From Duncaniella sp. (GTDB lineage: Bacteria > Bacteroidota > Bacteroidia > Bacteroidales > Muribaculaceae), in the NCBI RefSeq assembly GCF_029054785.1, contig NZ_JAIDEN010000069.1, positions 1 to 23,783 on the forward strand: 23,783 nucleotides of DNA. The letters are read 5' to 3'. A model generated the notes under the pieces. It was not told the DNA's origin. It saw nothing but the letters and a program-made list of their open reading frames with translations, and made no database searches. Shown here in pieces: positions 14,690 through 23,783 of this stretch. Position numbers and translations under genes: made by a program. The stretch's first letter is position 1. Every line of letters begins with the position of its first letter.

Positions 14690-16573
14690 ATGAAAAGGAT
14701 TTTAACGATATTTTTCGCTGCAATCGTGGCCGTAGGCTGCCTGCAAGCCAAGGAAAAAGTCAGTGTACTGTATGTGGGCGGCACACCCGACATCAACACC
14801 TACGGCGTACCTGCCGATCCGGCCGCAGTGGCTAAGTCGGCCAAGGAACGTACCGCCGATTTCAACAGATTTCTCAAGCAACATTTTACAAAAGTCAAGG
14901 TAGTCGACGCCGCAGATTACACACCCGATATGTCCGACGCATACGACGTGACCTTGTTTGACGGCAAGCCCCGCGAAATCAAGCCCCACGCACTGCTCCC
15001 CTTCGACTTTGACCGCGCCGCTATATGCATCGCCGAGATGAGCGAAGAGCTGGGCCGCTCGATCGGCACTAAGAACGACTGGTTCTGCCTCTGCCTCGAC
15101 AACTATGCGCTGGGCTGGAAGAAGGATCACCCCATCTTCAACGGTCCGTTCAAGGTCAACATCACTACCGAGATGCGCCCCACTCCGGAAGTTGCCAAGG
15201 AGTACGGTCCGATATACGGCTACACCTTGCCCGATCAGACCGAGATGTGGATGGTGCATGAGCCATTCTCGCTCCAAAGCGGCAAACGCATAGGCATGGT
15301 GTCGCGCCCATGGGGCTACACCGACTCGCCCGATGCCGAAGTCATATCTGGCGGACAGTGTGTCAAGAGCATTGACGCTGTGGCAATAGGCCGTCACGGC
15401 AACTTCCTCCACTGGGGTTTCGCAGCCAAACCCTCCGACATGACCGAATCCGCCCGTGCGGCACTGGCCAACGCCATAGTGTACATGAAGGACTATAACG
15501 GCAAGCGTATCATAGCCCGCAAACTCAACGAGGGCATGGCTACACGCGACAACGCCGTTGCCGCCAAGTATTATGCGTCGCGCGCTTGCAATGACAGCCA
15601 GTATGAGATGGAGCTGAACTTCTACAATGCCACCGACAGCATTATCAAGGTAGTGAAGGCCAAGCAGCAGGCAGGCGAGGAGCTCCAGCCCATGGAACTG
15701 ATGTACCTGCAAATGCCTGAACCGCAGAAACCGGTCAGAAGACCGTTTGAGGATTACATTCGCAACCGCGAGCCCAAGCTCTTCCACATATTTGGCGAGG
15801 ACGAGGACGAGTATGCACGCTATTACGACCGTAACGCCCCCTACATGTATCCCACCATCGACGGATATGCGCTCGACATTGACGAGGATGTGCGCGCCAT
15901 GGGTATAGCCAACAACGACATACGCCTGCTTGACAAGGCAATCGAACTCCTCGGCAAGGGGGGGAGTGATGCTGAGCGCGGACGCCGTGTGCTCGAACGC
16001 TACACTCTCTGCCGCTTTGCTACTCCCGGCGAATGGCAGGTTTGGCTCGACCGCAACCGCGACCGCATGTTCTTCACCGAGAGCGGCGGCTGGCTGTGGC
16101 TTGTCAACACCGACGACCACGCTGAGCCGGGCAACGATTATACTGTGCTCGAACGTAAAGAGAACGAGACACCCGCGGCTCCCGACGCTCCCGCCGGTGT
16201 GACCGACAATAACAACCCCGTGGCACTCAATGCCGGACTCAGTGATGCTCCCGATGGGTGCAAAGATGTGGTGCTGACCATGACCGTGCATGACGGATAT
16301 CACACCTACGCCTATGTCGACGAGAACGATCCGTTCATACCTACTGAAGTGACCATAGAGCTCCCCGAAGGCTACGAGAAAGTAGGTGACCTGCGACTCC
16401 CATCCCCCTCGCCCTCACCCACAGCCACCACCTACTACACAGGCACAGGCTCATTCACTCAGCGCATCAAAGGCCAGGGTGCCGGCAAGGCAATCGTGAC
16501 TGTCAAATACCAGGTATGCGACAACTCCATCTGTTTTCCCCCTGCAACCAAGAGCTTCGAGGTAGACCTTTAA
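14690..16573 (+). CDS. Periplasmic multidomain protein with DsbD-alpha-like C-terminus and apparent ThuA/amidotransferase-like N-terminus
   Basis: A 627-residue exported protein. ATG 14690 is preferred over an upstream GTG (14675) because MKRILTIFFAAIVAVGCLQA is a clean signal peptide, cleaved after LQA or lipidated at Cys17. Residues 22-270 look like an alpha/beta fold of the ThuA/class I amidotransferase type (KVSVLYVGG; DAYDVTLFDGK; HPIFNGPF; GRHGNFLHWGF); this is a pattern judgement. Residues 285-470 are helical and charged. After a Pro/Ala linker, residues 525-627 match the DsbD N-terminal (alpha) domain: VVLTMTVHDGYHTYAYVDEN and YQVCDNSICFPPATKSF, with C610 and C615 in the redox-cysteine positions. 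No DsbD membrane domain is in the window, so its electron donor must be elsewhere. Such a domain combination is unfamiliar to me. It closes the SusCD block. Confidence 0.72.
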   Translation: MKRILTIFFAAIVAVGCLQAKEKVSVLYVGGTPDINTYGVPADPAAVAKSAKERTADFNRFLKQHFTKVKVVDAADYTPDMSDAYDVTLFDGKPREIKPHALLPFDFDRAAICIAEMSEELGRSIGTKNDWFCLCLDNYALGWKKDHPIFNGPFKVNITTEMRPTPEVAKEYGPIYGYTLPDQTEMWMVHEPFSLQSGKRIGMVSRPWGYTDSPDAEVISGGQCVKSIDAVAIGRHGNFLHWGFAAKPSDMTESARAALANAIVYMKDYNGKRIIARKLNEGMATRDNAVAAKYYASRACNDSQYEMELNFYNATDSIIKVVKAKQQAGEELQPMELMYLQMPEPQKPVRRPFEDYIRNREPKLFHIFGEDEDEYARYYDRNAPYMYPTIDGYALDIDEDVRAMGIANNDIRLLDKAIELLGKGGSDAERGRRVLERYTLCRFATPGEWQVWLDRNRDRMFFTESGGWLWLVNTDDHAEPGNDYTVLERKENETPAAPDAPAGVTDNNNPVALNAGLSDAPDGCKDVVLTMTVHDGYHTYAYVDENDPFIPTEVTIELPEGYEKVGDLRLPSPSPSPTATTYYTGTGSFTQRIKGQGAGKAIVTVKYQVCDNSICFPPATKSFEVDL

Positions 16574-16593
16574 GAGATTGTATATAATACAAT

Positions 16594-16650
16594 CTGACAA
16601 TGCAAAAGACGGATTCTGCACCACACGGAATCCGTCTTTTGCGTTGTCAG
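16594..16650 (+). terminator. Terminator of the FecR-SusCD-DsbD block
   Basis: A 23-bp stem with a single G-U-type mismatch (16594-16616 with 16628-16650; arms ctgacaatgcaaaagacgga and tccgtcttttgcgttgtcag) encloses an 11-nt loop, 21 bp past the stop. A smaller perfect 8-bp hairpin (gattgtat/atacaatc, 16576-16594) directly precedes it. No long U-run follows, but the stem is very strong. Confidence 0.6.
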
Positions 16651-16762
16651 ATATACCCCGACCGACACTTGAGCTGGCACAACAGGAGATAAATGCCTGC
16701 TTTTGCAGTAGTAAAAAAATTATTACTGTCCGCTAAAGTTTTTTTGAGCGATTGAAAAAATA

Positions 16763-16791
16763 GGGCTGATTCCATTTGCAGGAGTCAGCCC
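16763..16791 (-). terminator. Intrinsic terminator reading leftward (distal ppdK terminator)
   Basis: On the minus strand GGGCTGACTCC pairs with GGAATCAGCCC (one G-U) around a 7-nt loop and is followed by TATTTTTTC. This is a classical stem plus U-tract in the minus direction, about 230 bp beyond the ppdK stop. Confidence 0.65.
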
Positions 16792-16957
16792 ATTATGGTT
16801 ACTTTGGTGTCGCACAACTGTCGGGAGTTAACCCCGTACACACCATTGTACACACGCTGTATGCGCCCCTGTAAAATGTGTGACACTTTTTGTACGCAAA
16901 TCCGCGCATTTGTACCCACAAAGTGACGCCAAGTGAACGCCCCCCCTAAGAACAACT

Positions 16958-16996
16958 TAGGCTGTAACGCCTGATTTCTCAAAGCGTTACAGCCTA
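16958..16996 (-). terminator. Hairpin just after ppdK
   Basis: taggctgtaacgc (16958-16970) and gcgttacagccta (16984-16996) are exact 13-bp complements with a 13-nt loop, 26 bp past the ppdK stop. It lacks a U-run on the minus strand, so it may be a 3'-end stabiliser, with final termination at 16763-16791. Confidence 0.55.
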
Positions 16997-17022
16997 ACTG
17001 TCGGATTATGTTAGAGTAGCTC

Positions 17023-19737
<2,715 letters not shown>

Positions 19738-19807
19738 TCTGTTAATTAGATATTGATAATGTTGATGTTTTTTCGATATTATAATGTTGTAGAGGTTAAC
19801 ATAAATG

Positions 19808-19838
19808 CAAAGATAATGCTTTTTCGCCTAAACGCAAT
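19808..19838 (-). promoter_or_regulatory. ppdK promoter
   Basis: On the minus strand TATCTTTG (19815-19808) matches TAnnTTTG exactly and ATTG (19838-19835) lies 19 bp upstream. Transcription would start near 19801, leaving a leader of about 63 nt. A 7-bp inverted repeat (gcctaaa/tttaggc, about 19826-19848) overlaps the -33 region and could be an operator or the end of the upstream transcript. Confidence 0.6.
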
Positions 19839-19905
19839 GTTTTTAGGCTTCTTTTGTCAAATTTGTAGATGTTTATAGAGCCCGCGTAGAGCCCGTAGGG
19901 ATGTG

Positions 19906-21153
19906 TCAGTCGTAGTTTATGACGCGTGAGGGTGGGATTGTGGTGATTATGGCTGAGGGAAGAATCAGAACAAGTGCCGAGACTATTATGATTCCGGTGT
20001 TCAGTATCAGCAGGGCGGTGAGGTTTAGCTCCATCGGGACATGGTCAAGATAATAGGCTTCCGGATCGAGGGGTATAAAACCGGTGCTGGTCTGAATGAG
20101 GATTATACCGACAGCGATTGCGTTGCCGATCAGCAGCCCGCAGGCGAGGAGGCGTAGTGTCAGCCAGACGAAAGCACGTCGGATCAGGGCGTCGGAGGCC
20201 CCAAGCGCTTTCAGGATTCCGATCATGTTGACACGGCGCAGGATCAGGATGAAGAGTGAGGATACGAGGGTAAGGCAGGTAAGAAGAGACATTATTGTCA
20301 GAATGACAACAACGTTTGTGTCCAGCAGGGCGAGCCAGTTGAAATAGAGTGCAGCGGATGAGTGGACATCGGTGACGGCATATAGTTTGTCGGAACGGCC
20401 TGTGTAGAGGTCTTCCATCAGCGATGCTGTCAGGTTGTCCGTTGCCCGGCTGATCTCTTCGTCGCTGCCGAGTCCGTTGATCTCGACCACAGTTCCAAGG
20501 CGTTCATCTATGCCGGCAAGAGCGCTCAGCATCGGGAGAGAGGCGAAAATGAATGCCTTGTCATATTCGCTGAAATGTGTGTCATAAATACCTGCGATTT
20601 TCAGGCGGCGTGTCCGATAGTTGTCACCTCCAAGGAAATAGGCATCAATCTTGTCACCGCAGCTGACATTCAGCTTCTGGGCAAGACTGTTTGAAATGAC
20701 GGTGTGATAGATTGTAGAATCTGCATTGAAATCCGGGATGACACCGGCTACCAGGTTTTCACGCACAAAGTCCCAGTTGTGGTTCCTGGCCATGCCTTTA
20801 ACAATGGCCCCGGTGAAATCGGCCGGAGTCTTGAGTATTACAGGCTGGCGGATGGTAAGTGTCGAGGTCGCGCTTTGCGGGAGAGTTTCTAATGCAGATG
20901 CAAGATCGTCGATATTGACCAATGATCCCTCAGGACCGTCGGAGGCGTTGCGCAGAGAGATTGTGATCTGGGAATCGAATCCCATGATTTTGTGGCGGAT
21001 TTCATTCTTGAAACCCATCATGACCGCAATCGACAGCAGCATCACCACCACCGAAAGCGCAATTCCTGTGACTGCGATTACGATGCCGGACTGCGTTTTG
21101 CCTGAGGCTGAGCGCAGACTGAGCCGACGTGCTATGAAAAGGGCAAGAGTCAT
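19906..21153 (-). CDS. FtsX-like ABC transporter permease (LolC/LolE type)
   Basis: A 415-residue inner-membrane permease, probably for lipoprotein release to the outer membrane or a related MacB-type export. The N-terminus ALFIARRLSLR leads to transmembrane helix 1 (about 23-47), a periplasmic MacB core-like domain (about 48-275; LRNASDGPEGSLVNIDDLAS), then three helices (about 281-305, 328-352, 378-402) with the FtsX-domain cytoplasmic loop RRVNMIGILKALGASDALIR (306-325). It ends PPSRVINYD, the usual LolC/E-like tail. Four helices and 415 residues fit the family. No ATPase (LolD) gene is beside it, so the ATPase must be encoded elsewhere. It starts 56 bp after feoAB without an intervening terminator, so co-transcription is likely. 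Confidence 0.85.
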   Translation of the reverse strand: MTLALFIARRLSLRSASGKTQSGIVIAVTGIALSVVVMLLSIAVMMGFKNEIRHKIMGFDSQITISLRNASDGPEGSLVNIDDLASALETLPQSATSTLTIRQPVILKTPADFTGAIVKGMARNHNWDFVRENLVAGVIPDFNADSTIYHTVISNSLAQKLNVSCGDKIDAYFLGGDNYRTRRLKIAGIYDTHFSEYDKAFIFASLPMLSALAGIDERLGTVVEINGLGSDEEISRATDNLTASLMEDLYTGRSDKLYAVTDVHSSAALYFNWLALLDTNVVVILTIMSLLTCLTLVSSLFILILRRVNMIGILKALGASDALIRRAFVWLTLRLLACGLLIGNAIAVGIILIQTSTGFIPLDPEAYYLDHVPMELNLTALLILNTGIIIVSALVLILPSAIITTIPPSRVINYD

Positions 21154-21209
21154 GACGGCGGCAAAATTACGGAAATTCCATGAGTTTTACCAACGTGATT
21201 ATTCAAAAT

Positions 21210-23618
21210 CTACACCAGAAGTGCTATGTTGTAGACTATAAATGCCGCAATCCAGGCAATTGCCGTGTTGTAGAGAACGGAGAAAAGCCCGTAGCGAGGA
21301 TTGCCGGTCTCCTTGACGATTGCGGTGATCGTAGCGATGCAGGGACAGTAAAGCAGCACGAAAATCATGAAACTTAATGCGGCGGCTGCGGTGAAGTACG
21401 GTTTGCCTGTCACTTCGTTTGGCGAAGTCAGTCGGGCTGAAAGGGTCTGGTCAGACGCTTCCTCGTCGCCGGTATAGAGAACACCAAGAGTGGAAACCAC
21501 GATCTCTTTTGCGGGGACTCCAGCAAGTGCGGCCACTGATGCGCGCCAGTGGAAACCGAGGGGTTCGAGCAGCGGATTGATCGCTTTGCCGGCCATCTCA
21601 AGATAGCTGTCGCGTGAAGGGTCGATGGCTGAGTCATCGGTGACTGTTTCAGCGGAAATATTCTGAGAAGGTTGTCCGTCATGGAGCGGGAAATAGTTCA
21701 GCGCCCAGACAATGATACTGGCGACGAGGATCACGCCGCCCATTTTGCGCAGATATTGCTCACCCTTGCCCCACATGTGGCGGAGGGTTGCCTGCAAGGT
21801 CGGGACGCGATAGGGCGGGAGTTCCATGACGAACGGTGTCACGTCCTGTCCGAAGTGGAAGCGACGGAGCATGCGGGCTGTCAGTCCGGCTATCAGTATG
21901 CCTGTGAAATACAGACACATGAACACCAGTGTGGCATGGTTAGGGAAAAATGTTCCTATCAGTAGCACATAGATAGGCAGGCGGGCCGAACAGCTGATGA
22001 ATGGATTGATCAGTATGGTGATCAGACGGCTTGAGCGGCTTTCGATTGAGCGGCTGGCCATGATCGAAGGTACTGTGCAGCCGAATCCCATCACGAGCGG
22101 AATGAAAGATTTGCCGTGAAGTCCAAGCCGGTGCATGACTTTGTCCATGATGAAAGCAGCGCGGGCCATGTAGCCTGAGTCCTCCATGAAAGATATGCAG
22201 AGGTAGAGAATCAGGATGTTCGGCAGGAATACGATCACGCCGCCGACACCGCCGATGATTCCGTCGGCAATCAAGTCCTTGACTATTCCGTCAGGCAGGT
22301 GTTCCTTGACCATTTCTCCTATCCAGCTGACCGCGCTTTCGATCCATTCCATGGGATAGGATCCCAGTTCAAAAGTGGCCCAGAAAATCAAGGCCATGAT
22401 GCCGATGAAAATCGGAAAGCCGAACAGTCGGTTGGTGACAATCGTGTCTATGATATGTGTGGAGTTGATCTCTTCTTTCTTGGATTCTTCGAGAGTCTCG
22501 GCCAGAGCGCCTGCGATGAAACCGTATTTCGCATTGGCGATCGACATGTTGATGTCGGCGTCTTTCTGTATCTCGGAGACCTTTTGCAGTTTCTTGTCGC
22601 GCAGGTCGAGAATCCGGGAGCCGTCAGGCAGGGAGCGGACCATTGTCTCTACTTCCGCGTCACCTTCCAGCAGTTTGATCGCAAGATAGCGTGGAGAGAA
22701 GTGGCGTCCGATGTGTGGATTTTCTTTTAGCGTGTCTTTAATTTCTGACAGCGCTTTTTCGATGTCGGAGCCAAGGTTGACGTGGATGTGACGGACAGCA
22801 GGATCTGTCCCTTCATAGACGCTGATCACGGTGTCGAACAGTTCGTTGATTCCGGTGCCGTTGCGGGCGGATGTGGGGACGATGGGCACACCGATCATTT
22901 CGCCCAGAGTCTTGTAGTCGAGTTTGCGGCCGGAACGTTCAAGCTCATCGGCCATATTGAGGGCGATGACCATGCTGCGGTCCATGTCGATGAGCTCGGT
23001 CGTCAGGTAAAGGTTGCGTTCGAGGTTCGATGCGTCGACAACGTTGATGATGATGTCAGGTGTCTTTTCTTTCAGATAACGTCTGACGTAGAGCTCTTCA
23101 GGGGAGTAGGAGGCAAGAGAATAAGTGCCGGGTAGGTCTACTATGTTGAATCTGAATCCTTTGTATTTGAATGTTCCTGACTTGGCGTCGACAGTCACAC
23201 CGCTGTAATTGCCCACATGCTCGCGGGCTCCTGACGCAACGTTGAAAAGGGTGGTCTTTCCGCAGTTCGGATTGCCGATCAGGGCTATGTTTATTGTGCG
23301 CAGCCCTTTTTCGTGGGCCGGTGTTGAGATTTCAGTATCGCTGACGGTCTTGGTGTGGTTGATCAGAGTCGGTTCGGAAGAATCTGAATTGTCATTTACA
23401 GAGACCACTTCAACCAGCTCGGCTTCAGACCGGCGCAGGGAGACCTCATAGTCCATTATCTGATATTTCACCGGATCGTGGAGCGGTGCGTCAAGTACCA
23501 CTCTGACTTCACGGCCACGCACGAACCCCATTTCCAGCATTCGTTTGCGGAAAGCTCCGTGACCAAGAATTTTTACAATTATTCCGGTTTCGCCCGGTTT
23601 GAGATCAGATAGTCGCAT
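21210..23618 (-). CDS. feoB: Ferrous iron transporter FeoAB fusion
   Basis: An 802-residue inner-membrane Fe(II) importer with FeoA fused to FeoB. The FeoA SH3-like domain is residues 1-75 (LSDLKPGETGIIVKILG; MLEMGFVRGREV). After a Ser/Thr-rich linker, the G domain has G1 GNPNCGKT (115-122), G3 DLPG (161-164), G4 NMAD (221-224) and G5 TSA (249-251). The membrane part starts near residue 398 and has the Gate motifs GFGCTVPSIMASR (511-523) and CSARLPIY (543-550), plus CPC (758-760) near the C-terminus. FeoA-FeoB fusion is common in Bacteroidetes. ATG 23618 begins FeoA directly. A promoter with a palindrome over its -7 box lies upstream, suggesting iron- or redox-responsive control. Confidence 0.96.
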   Translation of the reverse strand: MRLSDLKPGETGIIVKILGHGAFRKRMLEMGFVRGREVRVVLDAPLHDPVKYQIMDYEVSLRRSEAELVEVVSVNDNSDSSEPTLINHTKTVSDTEISTPAHEKGLRTINIALIGNPNCGKTTLFNVASGAREHVGNYSGVTVDAKSGTFKYKGFRFNIVDLPGTYSLASYSPEELYVRRYLKEKTPDIIINVVDASNLERNLYLTTELIDMDRSMVIALNMADELERSGRKLDYKTLGEMIGVPIVPTSARNGTGINELFDTVISVYEGTDPAVRHIHVNLGSDIEKALSEIKDTLKENPHIGRHFSPRYLAIKLLEGDAEVETMVRSLPDGSRILDLRDKKLQKVSEIQKDADINMSIANAKYGFIAGALAETLEESKKEEINSTHIIDTIVTNRLFGFPIFIGIMALIFWATFELGSYPMEWIESAVSWIGEMVKEHLPDGIVKDLIADGIIGGVGGVIVFLPNILILYLCISFMEDSGYMARAAFIMDKVMHRLGLHGKSFIPLVMGFGCTVPSIMASRSIESRSSRLITILINPFISCSARLPIYVLLIGTFFPNHATLVFMCLYFTGILIAGLTARMLRRFHFGQDVTPFVMELPPYRVPTLQATLRHMWGKGEQYLRKMGGVILVASIIVWALNYFPLHDGQPSQNISAETVTDDSAIDPSRDSYLEMAGKAINPLLEPLGFHWRASVAALAGVPAKEIVVSTLGVLYTGDEEASDQTLSARLTSPNEVTGKPYFTAAAALSFMIFVLLYCPCIATITAIVKETGNPRYGLFSVLYNTAIAWIAAFIVYNIALLV

Positions 23619-23646
23619 AGGTGCAATTGTTTGTCAGTGTCAAAAG

Positions 23647-23658
23647 AGTTTGCAAACT
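23647..23658. promoter_or_regulatory. 12-bp perfect palindrome over feoAB promoter
   Basis: agtttgcaaact is its own reverse complement and overlaps the feoAB -7 box. Its position would let a dimeric repressor block transcription. It does not match the classical Fur box that I know, so the regulator is unnamed. Confidence 0.35.
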
Positions 23659-23682
23659 TAATCATTATTTATAGAATAGAAA
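23653..23682 (-). promoter_or_regulatory. feoAB promoter
   Basis: On the minus strand TAAGTTTG (23660-23653) matches TAnnTTTG exactly; TTTC (23682-23679) is a three-of-four -33 box at 18 bp, slightly short. The leader would be about 28 nt before ATG 23618. The remainder of the window to 23783 is AT-rich with no gene seen. Confidence 0.5.
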
Positions 23683-23783
23683 ATACCTAAAAATAGTGAT
23701 GCGCTTTAAGAGAGTGTTTAGTTTTAACTGAAATTTAATTTTACAAGTGAGCAAGGAGCAATTTAATCGTTGCGAAGTCAATC

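Larger units (their letters stand above)
16574..17022. other. Hairpin-rich intergenic region between convergent units
   Basis: Four stem-loops occur here (16576-16594, 16594-16650, 16763-16791, 16958-16996) plus an alternative small one (cctaag/cttagg, 16946-16962). The core 16800-16930 contains repeated gtac motifs (gtacacac twice) and an open minus frame of 65 codons without family character. I see no convincing gene. It separates the plus-strand SusCD block from minus-strand ppdK and could give rise to a 3' UTR-derived RNA. Confidence 0.55.

Noticed and set aside
14702..16303. Minus-strand open frame of 533 codons antisense to the DsbD-alpha-like gene
   Set aside because: It is a by-product of C-ending codons on the plus strand; its translation is rich in Val, Gly and His without domain motifs, while the plus strand has a signal peptide and recognisable domains.
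16785..16982. Minus-strand 65-codon open frame between ppdK hairpins, considered as a truncated integrase
   Set aside because: No recombinase motif is seen, and its ends lie within the two hairpins.

Overview
The window looks like a chromosomal segment of a gut-type Bacteroidales bacterium, plausibly Muribaculaceae; the family is an inference, not shown. Supporting signs are a FeoA-FeoB fusion, a SusC/SusD pair under an ECF sigma/FecR system, a short secreted protein with a Bacteroidetes-style C-terminal sorting-like domain, Bacteroidetes promoter boxes (TAnnTTTG) upstream of several genes, and no obvious Shine-Dalgarno sequences. There is no rRNA, tRNA, CRISPR array or intact transposase.

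Layout. 1-988 is an AT-rich accessory patch: a decayed gene (117-341) that resembles a polymorphic-toxin immunity protein, then an intact SMI1/KNR4 (SUKH)-type immunity gene. 993-3258 (minus) is a two-gene, translationally coupled unit: a lipoprotein of unknown function and a PagL-like outer-membrane lipid A deacylase/acyloxyacyl hydrolase that may be an internal duplication. 3588-6340 (plus) couples a 120-residue secreted protein to a PL1-type pectate lyase with a fibronectin-like domain. 6341-7168 is a gene graveyard: a 19-bp perfect palindrome that looks like insertion-sequence ends, a DUF1653 gene without a start codon, and a frameshifted, truncated ion-channel gene on the other strand.

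7169-16573 is the main system. An ECF sigma factor (minus) is divergent from its FecR anti-sigma partner (plus), followed by a SusC-type TonB-dependent receptor with an N-terminal STN signalling domain, a SusD-type lipoprotein, a DUF4369 lipoprotein cut to about 100 residues, and a 627-residue periplasmic protein with an apparent ThuA/amidotransferase-like N-terminus and a DsbD-alpha-like C-terminus (C-x4-C). No glycosidase or peptidase accompanies the receptor, so the substrate cannot be read from the locus. An 83-bp nested inverted repeat separates susD from the downstream genes. C-ending codons and higher GC set this block apart from its neighbours.

16574-17022 holds stacked hairpins separating the locus from housekeeping genes on the minus strand: pyruvate phosphate dikinase (ppdK), a LolC/E-type ABC permease, and FeoAB ferrous iron transport. 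The ppdK and feoAB promoters are readable, and a 12-bp perfect palindrome overlaps the feoAB -7 box.
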